A stretch of 64,000 nt of DNA from Dromiciops gliroides (GCF_019393635.1 NC_057862.1:416375669-416439668), one strand, 5' to 3'. Numbered from the stretch's first letter, positions 27,696-40,229 are shown. Translations and numbers: made by a program. Notes: generated by a model from the letters alone, not told the origin.

Positions 27696-28490
27696 TAGGA
27701 AAAGTTCAGGCCTTGGCTGGCACTGGTTATAGCACTTATATTTGTGATACTGTTAATGCTGCTGGAGATCTTCTTCCTGCTCACAAAGGTAGCCAAGTTA
27801 ACAGAGCAGATCTCAACTCAGGTGTACAAGCAGATGAAAGCCCAATTCATGCAGTTTGCTAAGATGTTTCCACAGAGGATCCTGGGCTATAAGGTGAAGG
27901 CTGGGAACTACGTGTCTAAAGTGGGCTAGCTGGAGCTAGTAGCTGGGATGGGCTTCCCCCTGGTGCAGGAACTCAGAAAATTTTGCTCACTTTGTTCATA
28001 ATAGGGGAAATCTATACGCTACTGGTGCTAAGAAGCCTGGACTCCTGCTTCTACTCAATATCCATGGAAGTTGTGGGATCCCAGTTAAAACTAAGGCTGA
28101 GTGAAGGGGTCAGAAAAGCGGGGGAAAAGAGGTCCCAGTGCTTCACTAGGAGCTGGGCATTCAAAGACTGCTAGGGATGGAAACATCTTTACCCTGCTTC
28201 TCTGATCTCCAGCCAATGTAGATGTCATAGCAAGAACATGAGTGGTATATACAACTATATATGTGTTTGACCCTGGGCCTTGTTCTCTCACTTTCTTGAA
28301 AACCAGTTCTCAATGGATCCTGACATCCATCTGTAGGATAGATCTCTATTCTCTAGCTCACCCTCTCCCCCAATGCCTTTTATTCATCTCTCTTTTTAAG
28401 GGTGTGAGCTTATGTGCATATAGGTATTCCTCATTCAAAAGCAATACAGTATGAGGAAATTCAGACTCAGAATTGACAAAACAAGGTACT
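27696..28490 (+). other. Unassigned block with a membrane-protein-like frame
   Basis: The plus-strand frame from about 27,699 to 27,929 reads EKFRPWLALVIALIFVILLM, continues hydrophobic to LLTK, then a polar part with QMKAQFMQFAKMFPQRILGY, ending at a TAG. One strong membrane segment is followed by a basic amphipathic tail. It begins just after the L1 ORF1 remnant and has no ATG at the right place. It could be a retroposed host gene fragment or chance. I do not recognise it. Confidence 0.35.
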
Positions 28491-28494
28491 AACT

Positions 28495-29450
28495 CGCTTT
28501 AAAAAAAAATAATAAGTATTTTTATTATAGTTTGGGGTTCCAATTTTTATTTCTCTCCCTCCCTTCCCTCCCCGCTCCCTGAGGTGGCAAGCAATCAGAT
28601 ATGGGCTATACATGTATGATTACATAAAATATTACCATATTTTTCATTTTGTACAAGAAAACTTGATTAAAAGAAAAAAATGAAAGTGAAAAATAGCATG
28701 CTTCAGTCTGTTCCATCAATATCAGTTCTTTCTTTGGAGATGGATAATGTGTTTGTTTCATCATTAGTCCTTTGGGATTGTCTTGGATCATTGTATTGTT
28801 GTGAATAGTCAAGTCATTCAGAATTCTTCATCAAACAATCTTGCTGTCTCTATATATATATAATGTTCTCTTGGTTCTGCTCACTTCATAGTACATCATT
28901 TCATACATGTCTTTCCAGGCCTTTCTGAAGTTATCCTGCTTGTCATTTTTTATAGCACAATAATATTCCATCACCATCACATACCAAAGTTTGTTTAGTC
29001 ATTTCCTAATTGATGGGCATTCCTTTGATTTCCAATTCTTAGCCACCACAAAAATTGCTGCTAAAAATATTTCTGTACAAATAGGTCTTTTTCTCTTTTG
29101 GGGGATGTCTTTGGGATATAAACCTAGCAGTGGTATTGCTGAATCAAAGGGTATGCATAGTTCTATAGCCCTTTGGGCATAGTTCCAAATTGCTCTCCAG
29201 AATGGTTGGATTTTTTCACAAGTCCACCAACAGTGGATTAGCACCCCAGGTTTCCCACATCCCCTCCAACATCCAGTATTTTCCATTTTTGTTATATTTG
29301 CCATTCTGATAGGTGTGAGGTGATAACCTCAGAGTTGTGTTAATTTATATTTCTCTGATCAATAGTGATCTAGAGCCTTTTTTCATAAGATTATAGATAG
29401 CTTTGACTTCTTTGTCTGAAAACTGGCTATTCATATCCTTTGACCACTAA
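28495..29450 (-). repeat. L1 LINE 3' end, antisense (3' UTR and ORF2 C-terminus)
   Basis: The minus-strand frame 29,304-28,999 reads CWRGCGKPGVLIHCWWTC, IPLLGLYPKDI and FLAAIFVVAKNWK, the conserved L1 ORF2 C-terminus (CWRGCG..G.L.HCWW, PLLG.YPKD, FIAALF..A..WK). Low coordinates carry the reversed 3' UTR with the CCCTCCCTTCCCTCCCC tract. Confidence 0.88.
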
Positions 29451-29455
29451 CTCAC

Positions 29456-29602
29456 TTTTTTTTTTTTTAGGGCAATGAGGGTTAAGTGACTTGCCCAGGG
29501 TCACACAGCTAGTAAGTGTTAAGTGTCTGAGGCCAGGTTTGAACTCAGGTACTCCTGAATCCAGGGCCAGTGTTTTATCCACTATGCCACCTAGCTGCCC
29601 CC
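29456..29602 (-). repeat. WSINE1-like SINE, antisense, in the L1
   Basis: Poly-T, AGGGCAATGAGGGTTAAGTG to CCACCTAGCTGCCCCC. TAACTCACTTTT before it recurs at about 29,650, leaving about 48 extra bases on its 5' side. Confidence 0.92.
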
Positions 29603-29699
29603 AGGTATATTCTTTATAAGCCAATTGACATTGTTATAGCTAGCTATAATTAACTCACTTTTAAAAAAGTAAAACCTCAAACTTAAAGAATTCTCAGGA

Positions 29700-31245
29700 C
29701 TTCCAAGGCAGATAACTGACAAGATGGAAAACTAAACATTTTTTTTCTGATCCCTACAGCCCTTCAAACCTAAAATCATGCACCAAAGAAAAATCAACTT
29801 CAGCTATCTCCAAAATCTAGGACACCAAGAACCCAAAAGAAGGTGTAAAAAACCCCAAATGAACTGCCATCTACACTGAGCTCACTCGGCACCGTTCCTA
29901 AACCACCATGTCACCAGCAACAAGGCTGCACAAGCTGACCCAAGGACCTGGACACACAGGTTTGCTACAAAACCCAAGGACTCTACGTAAGGACCTGCAA
30001 GAAAATCCAACCGCACACACTGGGCCCTCCTTGCTCTTTCCAGCACTATGGAGAAGGAGACTCCCAATTGCAGAAAACTGGTTAAGATGCAATAGACAGC
30101 ACTGTGGCAGCATTCCAGGGGCAGAAACCTGCTGGAGTTACGAACCAGCCAGCACCATGAAGGCAGAAATTTGTGCTAGTAGAGAAAAAGAAAAGAGGAA
30201 CAGGGGCAGGACATAAGTTTGAGCTTGAAATAGAGTTCAACCCCACACCTGCCCCTTTCTTCTTCCCAGAGCCTTGGAGACACAAACTACAGAAATCAGC
30301 CCCATGGCACCTACAAGACAGCTTTCTGAACTGCTAGTGCTGAGCCAGGGAAGTGAGGAAGAGAGGGAACTGGACAAAATACCAGGATGCAACACAGTGG
30401 GGAGAGAATGGCCACGTGGCAGTCCACTAAGCCTGGGGGAAAGAGCCCAGCAATCATTTAGAACTAGTTCTGTCTCCCTAAAAGTCACTGGGACAGAGAA
30501 GAGGCTGAGACACTTTAAGATCCAGCCCTCAAGAAAACCACAAGAAGGGAGGGAGTCAGGAAGTGAGCAATATGGGAAAATAAGTCTGGGAGGGGAAAGA
30601 AATAACCAAAGATCTCAGGAAGAAGAAAATCCAAAGACTTTGAACACAAGTAGATAAACCAAAAGGGAAAACATTAACAATAAAATGAAAAAGAACTCCA
30701 TATCTACTAAATGACAGCAAGAAATAAATACTGAAAAACTAAGGAAAACAATCCAACACTTGATGAGATTAATGAACCCTATGGAATGTGACAAGAACAT
30801 GGAACTAAAATACACTGTTCTTGAGTAGTTTAAAAGAGAAATGAGAATTATGAAAGCAGAATTTATGGCCTACCCACCAAAAATAATGGGCAGAAGAAAA
30901 AAAAATGATCTGCAGTAGCAAGTCTCACCTGAAAAATAAAAGAAAGATCAACAGATTAAAAGTGAAAACACAAAGAAATGAAGGGCAGTCTAGAAGAAGA
31001 AAAGCAGAAAACAATAATATTAAAAGAAAATATGCTCACTGACCAAGCAAAACATACTGAATTTGAGGACAAGATGTGTGTCTACACACCTAAAGATCAC
31101 AGGTCTCCCAGAAGAACACATTAGGACAAAGAACCTGAACACCATAATACAAGCGATAATACAAAAGAACTATCCAAAACTTCTGAACACATAATGGCAG
31201 CAGGAAGATTCTGCAATGGGAAGACAGAATAATAAGATAGGAATT
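29700..31245 (+). repeat. L1 5' UTR and ORF1 remnant, sense
   Basis: GC-richer 5' UTR-like sequence to about 30,660, then A-rich ORF1-like sequence. AAGATCACAGGTCTCCCAGA encodes the ORF1 motif KITGLPE, followed by NTIIQAIIQKNYPKL. Many stops. Frames at 29,908-30,216 and 30,274-30,657 are chance frames in the 5' UTR. Confidence 0.7.
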
Positions 31246-31254
31246 AGAGCCCCA

Positions 31255-31286
31255 ATGCTTGCTCACTCGCTCACTCACTCGCTCAT

Positions 31287-31332
<46 letters not shown>

Positions 31333-31340
31333 ACACTTCT
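31255..31340 (+). repeat. (CTCA)n and (CA)n simple repeat
   Basis: GCTCACTCGCTCACTCACTC runs into about 20 CA units. Confidence 0.93.
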
Positions 31341-31494
31341 ACCAGTATAAGATGCCCACCAAACTTTAATAGCACTGGCTGACACCCTCTCTGGAAGATT
31401 CGCTTAGTCCAACAGGGATATATATTTAGAAGGAATCTCTCTGATTTTATAATGGGGCCAGACAGGAAATTTAAAAAAAAAATTTACTAAGCAC

Positions 31495-31835
31495 TTCCTG
31501 TGTGCATTCTATCTCTCAAGTCCATACTTTTACACAGGTTCTCCCCTATACCTGAAATATACTTGCTCTTTGCCCCCAAGTTTTAGAATCTGAAACTTCC
31601 TTTAAGGTTCGGCTCAGATGTAACATCCTCTATGAAGTCTTTTCTAATCTCCAGTTGTTAGTTCTCTATCCCTCCTCAAAGTCCTTGTATTTATTTTTCT
31701 GTGTTCCATCCCCTAGGAGAATGTAAGCTCCTTGTGGGAACTATTTTTGTATTGCCACTGCCTAACACAGTGCCATGGACAGAGTAGGCACTTGATTAAT
31801 GTTTATTAAGCTGAACTGAATTTAATTCCAAGGCC
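31495..31835 (+). repeat. L2 LINE 3' end, sense
   Basis: AGAATGTAAGCTCCTTGTGG, CACAGTGCCATGGACAGAGT and GATTAATGTTTATTAAG. Confidence 0.8.
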
Positions 31836-32029
31836 TTTTACTAGTTACTGGGAGGGATGCAAAGCTCAGATAAGGATATATTGCCTTCCCTTATGAAGTC
31901 TAAGGTCTAGTAATGGGGAAAGGTATATAAACTTCAGGGGTTCGTAAGATCTGAGATGTACCTTTCCACTGATACAGAGCTTATTTCACATATGCCTTAG
32001 TAGACAGTCTTAAATCACAAAATTGTAGA

Positions 32030-32420
32030 ATTTTCAAGTTGGAAGGTACTTCAGCAACCATCTATCAACCTATTCCTAAAAAAGTTATCTATAATATACC
32101 TGACACAATCTCAAATGAGAGAAAGCCCATTACATGTAATGGTAGCCCCTTCCATTTGGGGACAGCTCTAATTATTAGGAAGTTTTTTTTCTTACATCAA
32201 GCCTAAATATGCCCCTTTACAATTTCTCCTCATTGCTCCTGGTTTTCTCCCCTGGCAGCAACATTTCTTCAAGTAGTTCTCATATGGCACATGCTCAAGG
32301 CCCTTCACTCTCCTGGTTACCTTCTTCTGAATCCTCTCCTATCATTCTCCTTCATAAATAAGCATGGTACTCCCCCAGATATATTTATCCTCTGGTGGCT
32401 ATGAGAAATAGGGATTAACA
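32030..32420 (-). repeat. CR1/L3 LINE 3' fragment, antisense
   Basis: GGACAGCTCTAATTATTAGG, CTTACATCAAGCCTAAATAT and CAAGGCCCTTCACTCTCCTG are the reversed CR1/L3 3' region. Confidence 0.75.
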
Positions 32421-33149
32421 CCACACCTACCTGAAGGCTTGTTCCCACCAAAGGATCTGTTCTCCATACTCTTTATCACCCTACAGCTGGTTTGGGTCAG
32501 TATGGGGCAAGGGTTGGGGATTGAGGATGATGTGCTGCCTTATAAAGACCTGTTAAATAAAAACCTTTCCAATTCTCAACAAAAAAAAATTAAATGTGTA
32601 AATACATATGAGATATCAAAAAGGACTAAACAATAATGAAGTATTTATATTCTAATAGAGAAAGAAGAGACAGGCATCCATTCAAAATCCTTATGACTTC
32701 AATAGTCACTTAAATAAGACAAACGGAGGTACTGGAGGTTGTTTTGTTCTGTTATAATGGTCTTTATAGAGGAAAGAAAAGGAAATGAAAAATTAATATC
32801 TTGGGGAAGAAATGAAGGAGAAGAAGGGGAAGTTTATTATTTTTCATAACTAGGGTACATGGAAAAAAAGAACACAAAAATGTAGTAAGGGGTAAAAAGA
32901 ACAGAGATCACATGAACCATATACAAAGGAGGATTAGTTGGACACACACCTGTACAGACACAAAGATTTAAAGTAACAATAGATTAAATTTAGTAGGGAA
33001 ATAGACATGGTTAGAGAGACAAGTGAGGGGAGGCATTAAGAGGGTAGATCATAAAGGGAGAATTAAAAAGAAAGTTTGAGAACAAGTGATGGAGTCTGGG
33101 TGAGGAAAAATGAAGAAAGGTTACAGAGTAGAAGAATGCTTCAATTATT

Positions 33150-33660
33150 AATCACAAATATTGGTTACATTCTTTTTCTACCACCACATTCCAAACAGTC
33201 TACAAATCAATTTGAAATTATTCAAGAGAAGTCAGTAAACTTAATATCCTTTGACCTAGCCCACTAAAAAAATGAAATGGTCTCATATGAGCCAAAATAT
33301 TCATAGAAGCATTTTTTGTACTAGCAAAAACTTGAAACAAGGTGGGCATCCAATGATTGGGGAAGAGCTAAACAAATTGCATTATGTGAGTGGAATGAAA
33401 TATTATTGGGCTTTAAGAAACAGAAAATTCAGAGAAATTGATGCATCACAAAGACAACAGAACAAGGAGAACAATATATACAACTAGAATAATGTAAATA
33501 GAAATACAAAAGGCAACTGAACAGAGATTAAACACAATTAAGTAAATTTGGTACTAGAGAACAGATAATGAAACATACACTCTTGGTAAAGAGGAAGGGT
33601 GAGAAATGTTGCACACATTTTAGAGGCATTGACAGTGTCTGCCTTATCTATTTTTCCTTG
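33150..33660 (+). repeat. L1 LINE 3' end, sense (older family)
   Basis: CAAAATATTCATAGAAGCAT, CAATGATTGGGGAAGAGCTA and GAACAAGGAGAACAATATAT are the ORF2 C-terminus and start of the 3' UTR. Confidence 0.75.
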
Positions 33661-33716
33661 TTATAAGGAAGAATTCTATGGGAGCAGTGCATCTTATTAA
33701 GAAATTACTGGAATAA

Positions 33717-33871
33717 GGGGCGGCTAGGTGGCACAGTGGATAAAGCACCAGCCCTGGACTCAGGAGGACCTGAGTTCAAATCCAGCCTCTGACACTTAAC
33801 ACTTACTAGCTGTGTGACCCTGGGCAAGTCACTTAACCCCAATTGCCTCACTAAAAAAAAAAAGAAAAAAA
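33717..33871 (+). repeat. WSINE1-like SINE, sense, with 18-bp target duplication
   Basis: AAGAAATTACTGGAATAA at 33,699-33,716 and 33,872-33,889 brackets the copy perfectly. Confidence 0.95.
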
Positions 33872-34004
33872 AAGAAATTACTGGAATAAAACAAAAGGGG
33901 GGAGGGGACCAGACTACACCAGACTAACTTCATTCTTTTAGAGAGGGTTAGTAGACTAGTAGGATCAATGGAATGTTATAGATAATTTTTTTCTACCAGA
34001 ATCA

Positions 34005-34262
34005 ACTAGTAGCAGTGCCAATAGAACTCTGGGCCTGGAATCAGAAAGACCTGAGTTCAAATTTGAGCTCAGACAAGCCAGAGCTATGTGACCCTGGGCA
34101 AGTCACTTAACTTATATTTGCCTCAGTTTCCATAACTAAAATGGGAATAAGAATAATAGCATCAACCTTGAAGATGAGGATCAAATGAGATAACATTCAT
34201 AAAAAATGCTTAGCATAGTAAATAACTGGCACAGAGTAGGCATTACATAAATGATTATGCGC
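34005..34262 (+). repeat. MIR/THER-type CORE-SINE, sense
   Basis: CTGGGCCTGGAATCAGAAAG, CCCTGGGCAAGTCACTTAAC, CAGTTTCCATAACTAAAATG and GGCACAGAGTAGGCATTACA in full-length order. Confidence 0.8.
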
Positions 34263-34384
34263 TTCCCTTCATCTTTATATATAGTTGATACGATTTTTAT
34301 ACTATTCTTGTGGAGAAAAAAATAGGCTAGGCAATAGTAAATATACATAGCTAGTAGCCATTTTCAAAGAATCTTAATAGTTGA

Positions 34385-34645
34385 ATGGAAATTTGGAAGG
34401 AGGTTTCCAGTGAAGTGCCCAAGGAATCCATGTTTGGCCCCATGCTGTCTAATATTTTTATCAATGCCGTGAATAAAGGCATAGATGGTATCCTTATCAA
34501 AACTGCCAGTGGCACAAGGCTAGGAGGGAAAGCTAACACACTAGATGGCAGATTAAGAATTAAAAAGATGTTGACCAGCCAGAAAACTGGGCTGACTATT
34601 AACATGCCTTTATCTGTACCAAATTTCAAAATCGCATGTGACTGT
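34385..34645 (+). pseudogene. CR1/L3 LINE reverse-transcriptase fragment, sense
   Basis: An 89-codon open frame reads EVPKESMFGPMLSNIFINAV, NKGIDGILIKTASGTRLGGK and ANTLDGR. This matches the CR1 consensus pattern VPQGSVLGP.LFNIFIND, then FADDTKLGG and .TLEGR. The catalytic FADD is replaced by TASG, so it could not act. A short fossil of an otherwise lost element. Confidence 0.8.
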
Positions 34646-34859
34646 TTTACTTAATTGATGTTCTTTGTTATAAGAAGGGTTTAAAAGGGGAAGCAATGAT
34701 CAGAATATAATGATCAAAAAATGGCTGTGATGTTTTAAAAGGCATCAAATAAAAGAATCTTAAACTTGCCTGCCATCGATTTGACAAGCATAAAGTAGGC
34801 AGTTGTTGTAACTAGACACCAGGTTGCATGAAAAGAACCTGCGGGTTTTTCGTGGACTG

Positions 34860-35040
34860 AAAAATCTGGATGAGTCAACAAGTTTCTATGGCAGCCAAAC
34901 AAGCTAACAGTCTTAGGATGCCTGGAGAAGCAATCTGCCCAAGACCTGAGGGAAAGAGCCCAGCATACATTTGGAACTAGTTCTGTCTCCCTAAAAGTCA
35001 CTGGGGCAGAGAATCCAAATTTTCCCAGACGTGTCTAAGT
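34860..35040. repeat. L1 5' UTR-like fragment, same family as at 30.4 kb
   Basis: GGAAAGAGCCCAGCATACAT and GAACTAGTTCTGTCTCCCTA match 30,438-30,508 nearly base for base. Confidence 0.65.
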
Positions 35041-35279
35041 AAATACAGTGAGCAGGAATCCACTCATTTGTCAAAACTTTGAATTTCTTTACAGTCTTTG
35101 ATTAGTTCTTAGCCTTCCTGCCCAGGTAAGTCTTGTCCAAGAGTCCCACAATGGTTGATTTCTGGATGAGGAAGTGGAAAATACTTTAGTCCTAATTCAA
35201 AATTTTATTATTAATATATTAAAGAAATAATCGTTTCTATCAAGTTCCAATTTTTGGAACCAGAGATTGCATTGTAATG

Positions 35280-35860
35280 TATGTACCCCAAGGAGGTCAC
35301 TGATAAAGTGAAAGACTCCTATGCATCAAAATACTTACAGCTGTATTTTTTTGTGGTAGCCAACAATTAGAAACAGTGTAGATGAGCATCAAATGGAAAA
35401 TAGCTAAATCGTGGGAAAATTACTATGCTGTAAGAGACAATAAATATTATGAATACAGAGAAGCATGGAAAGATTTACTTGAACTGATACAAAATAAGTA
35501 ATCAGTACCTGGAAAACAATACGAACAAGGACGACAGTGTAAGTGGAAAGAAGAATCATAAAACAATCAAAAATGAATTCTGTGAAATTATAAAGCATAA
35601 GTGAGGGCACAAAAAAAAAATATGGGAAAACACCTCACCCAACTACTTTGCAGACAGCAGAGATCAGGGTACATGAATATGAAAACATATGATGTTAGAT
35701 TTTTTTATGATTGGTTTTGCTGAATTTTTCTCTTCCTCTTTTATTTTTTTAAAAAATTGTTTTATAAGGGAAGGCTTTCTGGAAAGGAGTTGGAGAAGGA
35801 ATGTGAAAGGAAATCTAGGTGATATAAAAACAAAAGATAACAATAAAATCTATTTTCTAA
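35280..35860 (+). repeat. L1 LINE 3' UTR, sense (older family)
   Basis: Ends CAAAAGATAACAATAAAATC after GGATGG-like U-rich 3' UTR sequence; GAAGCATGGAAAGATTTACT lies in the ORF2 end. Confidence 0.7.
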
Positions 35861-35874
35861 AAAATATTCATTAC

Positions 35875-38215
35875 TCATTGCTCTCCATTCCAACTGCCAA
35901 ACCCTTCCCTTGCCACCATCATTCAGGAATCCTTCTAAGGTTTACTGCATCCATGTGATTCTCTCTCCTCTTACAAAGAGAGTCTTCTCTCTACTCCACC
36001 TCCCACCCTCATACATGCTGATGTTACATCAAACACCCTAAACTCCCAGTTCCTCAGTCTTCTCAGCTCTTATGACCTCCTCCTTCACTACATTATAGCT
36101 AAATATAGGGAGTCACAACCTTAATTTTCCCATTGCCCACAAGTACTCATTCCATAATCAGGAATTCTGAAACCATAGCCTCCCATCATTTTAACTCTCC
36201 CTATGCCTTTTTCCTCCTCAACCTAGTCTTCAACCTCACTATGATCTCCCCCTTTACTCAATAGTCTTTCCCAGGCCATAGGCCTCTGTCAGGCTTCACT
36301 TTCTTCCTTCCTTTCCCAGTTTTGGCCCTATAGTTAAATCAATTCAACTCCATACAGTGCTCTACTCTTGAATTTGTTGTTCCTTTGTTCTATTACTGCT
36401 TCTGACTTGCCAAACCCCAACCCCCTCCATTTTACCCTTCTATTTTTGCAGCTAAACTCTCTGAGAAGGCTATCAACAATTAGTGCCTCCACTTCCAGCT
36501 CTATGTCATCATTCAATTGAACTTCCTCTCTCCTGAAGTTACCAATGCCTTCTCAATTGCCAAATTCAATGGCCTTTTCTCAATCAATCCTCATTCTTCT
36601 TGATCTCTGAACAACCTCTGCTACTGTTGATCACCCTCTTCTCCTTGACGTTATCTTCCCTCTAGATTTTCATGACACCATTCTCTGCTGGTTCTCTTCT
36701 TAACTCTGATCACTACTTCTTTGTCTACTATGCTGGAGCTTCATCCACTAAACACAGGTGTCCCCCAAGGCTCTGTCCTGGGGCCTCTTCTCTACTGTTA
36801 TTTTGTTTGATGATCTCATCAGCTCCCATGGATTCACTTATCTCCTAGAGATGATTCCCAGACCTATTTATCTAGCCCTAAGATCTCTCGTGACCTTGTC
36901 TCCTTTCTCCAATTTTCTAACAGACATCTCAAACTAGATATCCCAAATACCTCTTAAATTTAACATATCCAAAACTGAACTCGTCTCCACCCACAACCCC
37001 AAACCCTTCCTCTTCCTAATTTTCCTATTCCTGAGGTGAGCACCACTATCCTCCTCGTTTTACATACCAAGTGTCATCTTCAATCCATCACTGTCTCTCA
37101 TCTCCCATTAACCAATCTGTTGTCAAGTCCTGTCAATTCTACCTTCATAACCTTTCTCATATGTACCCATCCCTTCTAACCTTGGACATTCCCACCACCC
37201 TGGTTTGGATCCTCATACCCACACTTCTCACCTAGACTACTGTAATAGCCTTCTGTCTGGTCGCCAGACTTCAAGTCTCTCCTCACTCCAGTCTGTTCTC
37301 TATAAAGTTGTCAAATTAATCCTCCTAAAGTGGTGACCACGTCACCACTCCCCTAAACTCAAGTAGCTCTCTATCATCTCCAGGATAAAACACAAAATCC
37401 TGTTTGGCCTTCAAAGCATTCATAAAAGTAAGAAGCTGGGGGGCGGCTAGGTGGCGCAGTGGATAGAGCACCGGCCCTGGAGTCAGGAGTACCTGAGTTC
37501 AAATCCGGCCTCAGACACTTAACACTTACTAGCTGTGTGACCCTGGACAAGTCACTTAACCCCAACTGCCTCACCAAAAAAAAAAAGAGAGAGAAAGAAA
37601 TGAAACAATACTAATTAGATCCACTACGAATCTATAATCTCAACTAGCCCTCAATCCTAATAGATTTTCTGCCCCACCACTGCAGCCATTCCAAATCTCT
37701 TCCTTTCTCAAGCCTCACCAAACTACAAGCTTCCCCTACCCTTCTCAACAAAGAACTACACTTCAAACCTTCTGTGTGGGTCCACTCTCCTTCCCTCTCA
37801 ACCCACCACAGACAGTGTGCAACTATTTATGTGCATTGGTTTAAGGGTAGACTCTAATGTTTTTATCATTCCTGTTTTTGACTTATCGTTTAGTAAATGT
37901 TTTCTGTTTAAGTTAATAAAGTGATTGTGACTGATTATATATAAATGGAAAGTACAAGTGGAAGCAAAGAAACAACAGTGGCAAGAAACAGGAATGTATC
38001 CTCTCCACACCTGAGAGCTGAGTAGTAGGCAGGGAATGTACCTCCCTCGCCTGACTCTGATAAGAGAACTGGAGACCTGCTAGCATAAGAGCAGGTTGGA
38101 GCTGAGTGGGGGAGAAGGGCAGTACCCATGGGATATCATGTCTGGGCTATATTTGTGCCCCCAACACCTAGCACAGTGCTTAGCACATAATATATGCTTA
38201 ATAAATAACTTAAGT
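35875..38215 (+). mobile_element. L2 LINE, sense: ORF2 reverse-transcriptase region through 3' end, with a SINE inside
   Basis: ACAGGTGTCCCCCAAGGCTC encodes the RT block GVPQGSVLGPLL. TGATCTCATCAGCTCCCATG, TCTCAAACTAGATATCCCAA and GTCACCACTCCCCTAAACTC follow in L2 order. The end is CTAGCACAGTGCTTAGCACA with CTTAATAAATAA. About 2.2 kb of L2, longest in the window; frames are broken. A SINE interrupts it at 37,440. Confidence 0.82.
37440..37590 (+). repeat. WSINE1-like SINE, sense, in the L2
   Basis: Nearly identical to the copies at 14,596 and 18,719 (GGATAGAGCACCGGCCCTGG, CACTTAACACTTACTAGCTG). Confidence 0.95.
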
Positions 38216-39900
38216 GACTAGCACACAGCTACTTTCAGATTTATCATTCTATCTACTATAAACCCTTCATATAAACACTTTCCTTCTTTCATATTCCTTT
38301 ACCCAATATAGACAGGAAAAAATCCCAAACCTTTTTTTATTCTTAGCTTTCCTTACCAGGAAAGTTCTTCCTGAGCCTTGGGAGTCAAAGCATTCTTCCC
38401 AGAAGACTCTACTACTCTTTCACATAATTTCTCCATTATTATTCTCCATGACATCTTTGCTTCCATGTCAGTAGGACCCATGTCAGTCAGGACTTGATAA
38501 GATTAAGGGATAAGGTATGTTGAGGAACGATTAAATCTCTCTTTGAAAGATGCTGGACACAACCATCAATGAAGATGATAATGGCATCTTTGATGGGTAC
38601 CTTTGGACTGGGTACTTGTTGATGTATTCATTCATTTCTCCTTGAAAATAAGTGATTTGATAAGTCTTGGCTAGTGTAGATGGGAGTCATTTGGCCTACG
38701 AAAGGGTTCAGGGAAGTAAATGAAGAGAGGCAAACAAAAATTGGGGAGCTAGAGACTAAATAAAAAGTTCAAGAAACTTAGTTTCATTTTAGTTATCATA
38801 CTAGCAGATAATTAAAGGGATCAGTGGCACTTTTAAATGCCAAAGACCCCTCATGGAACCCACTCTATGCTTATATGACCTTGGGTGTTCCTGAGGATTG
38901 CAATCAACTCTGACTAGTTAACAAGTAATGAAAGAATGAATATTAAAATTAGGGTTATTCTAATGAGGGTCTAATAAGTATCTCTGAACACTCAGTCTTA
39001 GTCAAAGATTTATCTCTTATGGATACTATCCCTGTCTAGAGCAGTCTATACAAAAGGAGGTCCACCTCTTCTCAGACTTGGCTAGTAGAACACAATGGTC
39101 TGGAATTCACCCTAGATTAAATTCTTTGTAAAGTTCTCTAGTTGGTGGGGTAACAATTCCAAGACTTCATCTCATCATCATCTGCCCTGCCCTTTACAAA
39201 ACTAAGCTTTGACCTAATCTCCAATTGAGGAAGGGAAAAAATCCTCGATCTCCCCAATATTTGGTTATTTAATAATCATTTCTCTTAGAGGGGACCCAGA
39301 AACCCAGGTGAGGTGAGAAAAGGCCATGCACACTGCTTCCTTCTCCCCAAGGATGTTACTAATAGCAGTCATGGCCAGGACCCCAAACTCTGGACTTAAA
39401 CAGAGCATGTTCAATGTTGGGGAAATAGGTATAAATCAGTCTTTGCCTTATGCCTCAACTCAATGTTTCTCCTTGGAACTTTAGTATATTTATCTCACGT
39501 ATAGTTTGTCATAGAAGTAAGTAAAAGGACCACAGCTCCCCTAAAAGGACCCAAGCTAACAATATTGACAAAAGAGCCTCAATTTCACTCCTCACAAAGG
39601 ATTCACATCAACCCATAAACATGCAAGATCTCTACCATTGGTGGATCCCAACTTCTACACTTCCTCTCCCCAGCACACACACCCCCATTCCTCCTCATCC
39701 CCTGAAAGCTACCTATACTCCCAAGTTACAGTGCCACCCTATATTCTGGATACTTCAGGTTTGCTAGAGAGCTAATTTCTTCCCTTCTACATAGGCCTCC
39801 AGCCTTATGATATTGCCCTAAAATTTGGAACTCTCTCGGAAAACAATTTTGTTGATTTTGCTAGAGAGGTATCACCATTCTCATCAGACTTAAACAGTCC
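38216..39900. other. ANKRD27 intron 1, nothing recognised
   Basis: Unique sequence of mixed composition with no convincing repeat, exon or RNA gene. Confidence 0.5.
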
Positions 39901-39904
39901 ACAT

Positions 39905-40128
39905 GGCAGAGTTAGCATGGTATAGTGGATACAGTGCTAAGCTTGGAGTCGGTCAGAATAACTCAAGTTCAAAACCCATCCCAGCTATGTGACCATGAAC
40001 AAGTTATTTCTCTGCCTCAGTTTCCTCACCTGTATTACCTTCTTCAAAAGGTTATTATAAGGCTAAGTAAAATCTTGTGTGTGAAGTGATATGAAATTTT
40101 AAAGCCCTAGATAAATTTAAATCACCGT
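39905..40128 (+). repeat. MIR-type SINE, sense
   Basis: GTATAGTGGATACAGTGCTA, CTGCCTCAGTTTCCTCACCT and GTGATATGAAATTTTAAAGC; old. Confidence 0.7.
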
Positions 40129-40150
40129 TCTTAATATCAGAAGTTACAGG

Positions 40151-40229
40151 TGCAGCTAGGGGGCACAGCGGATAAAGCACCAGCCCTGGATTCAGGAGGT
40201 CCTGAGTTCAAATTTGGGCAAAAAAAAAA
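40151..40229 (+). repeat. Half-length SINE, sense, with target duplication
   Basis: Only the tRNA-like head and the first part of the core remain (to GAGTTCAAATTTGGGC), then directly an A tail. AGAAGTTACAGG flanks both ends (40,139-40,150; 40,229-40,240), so the short form is what inserted. Confidence 0.85.
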
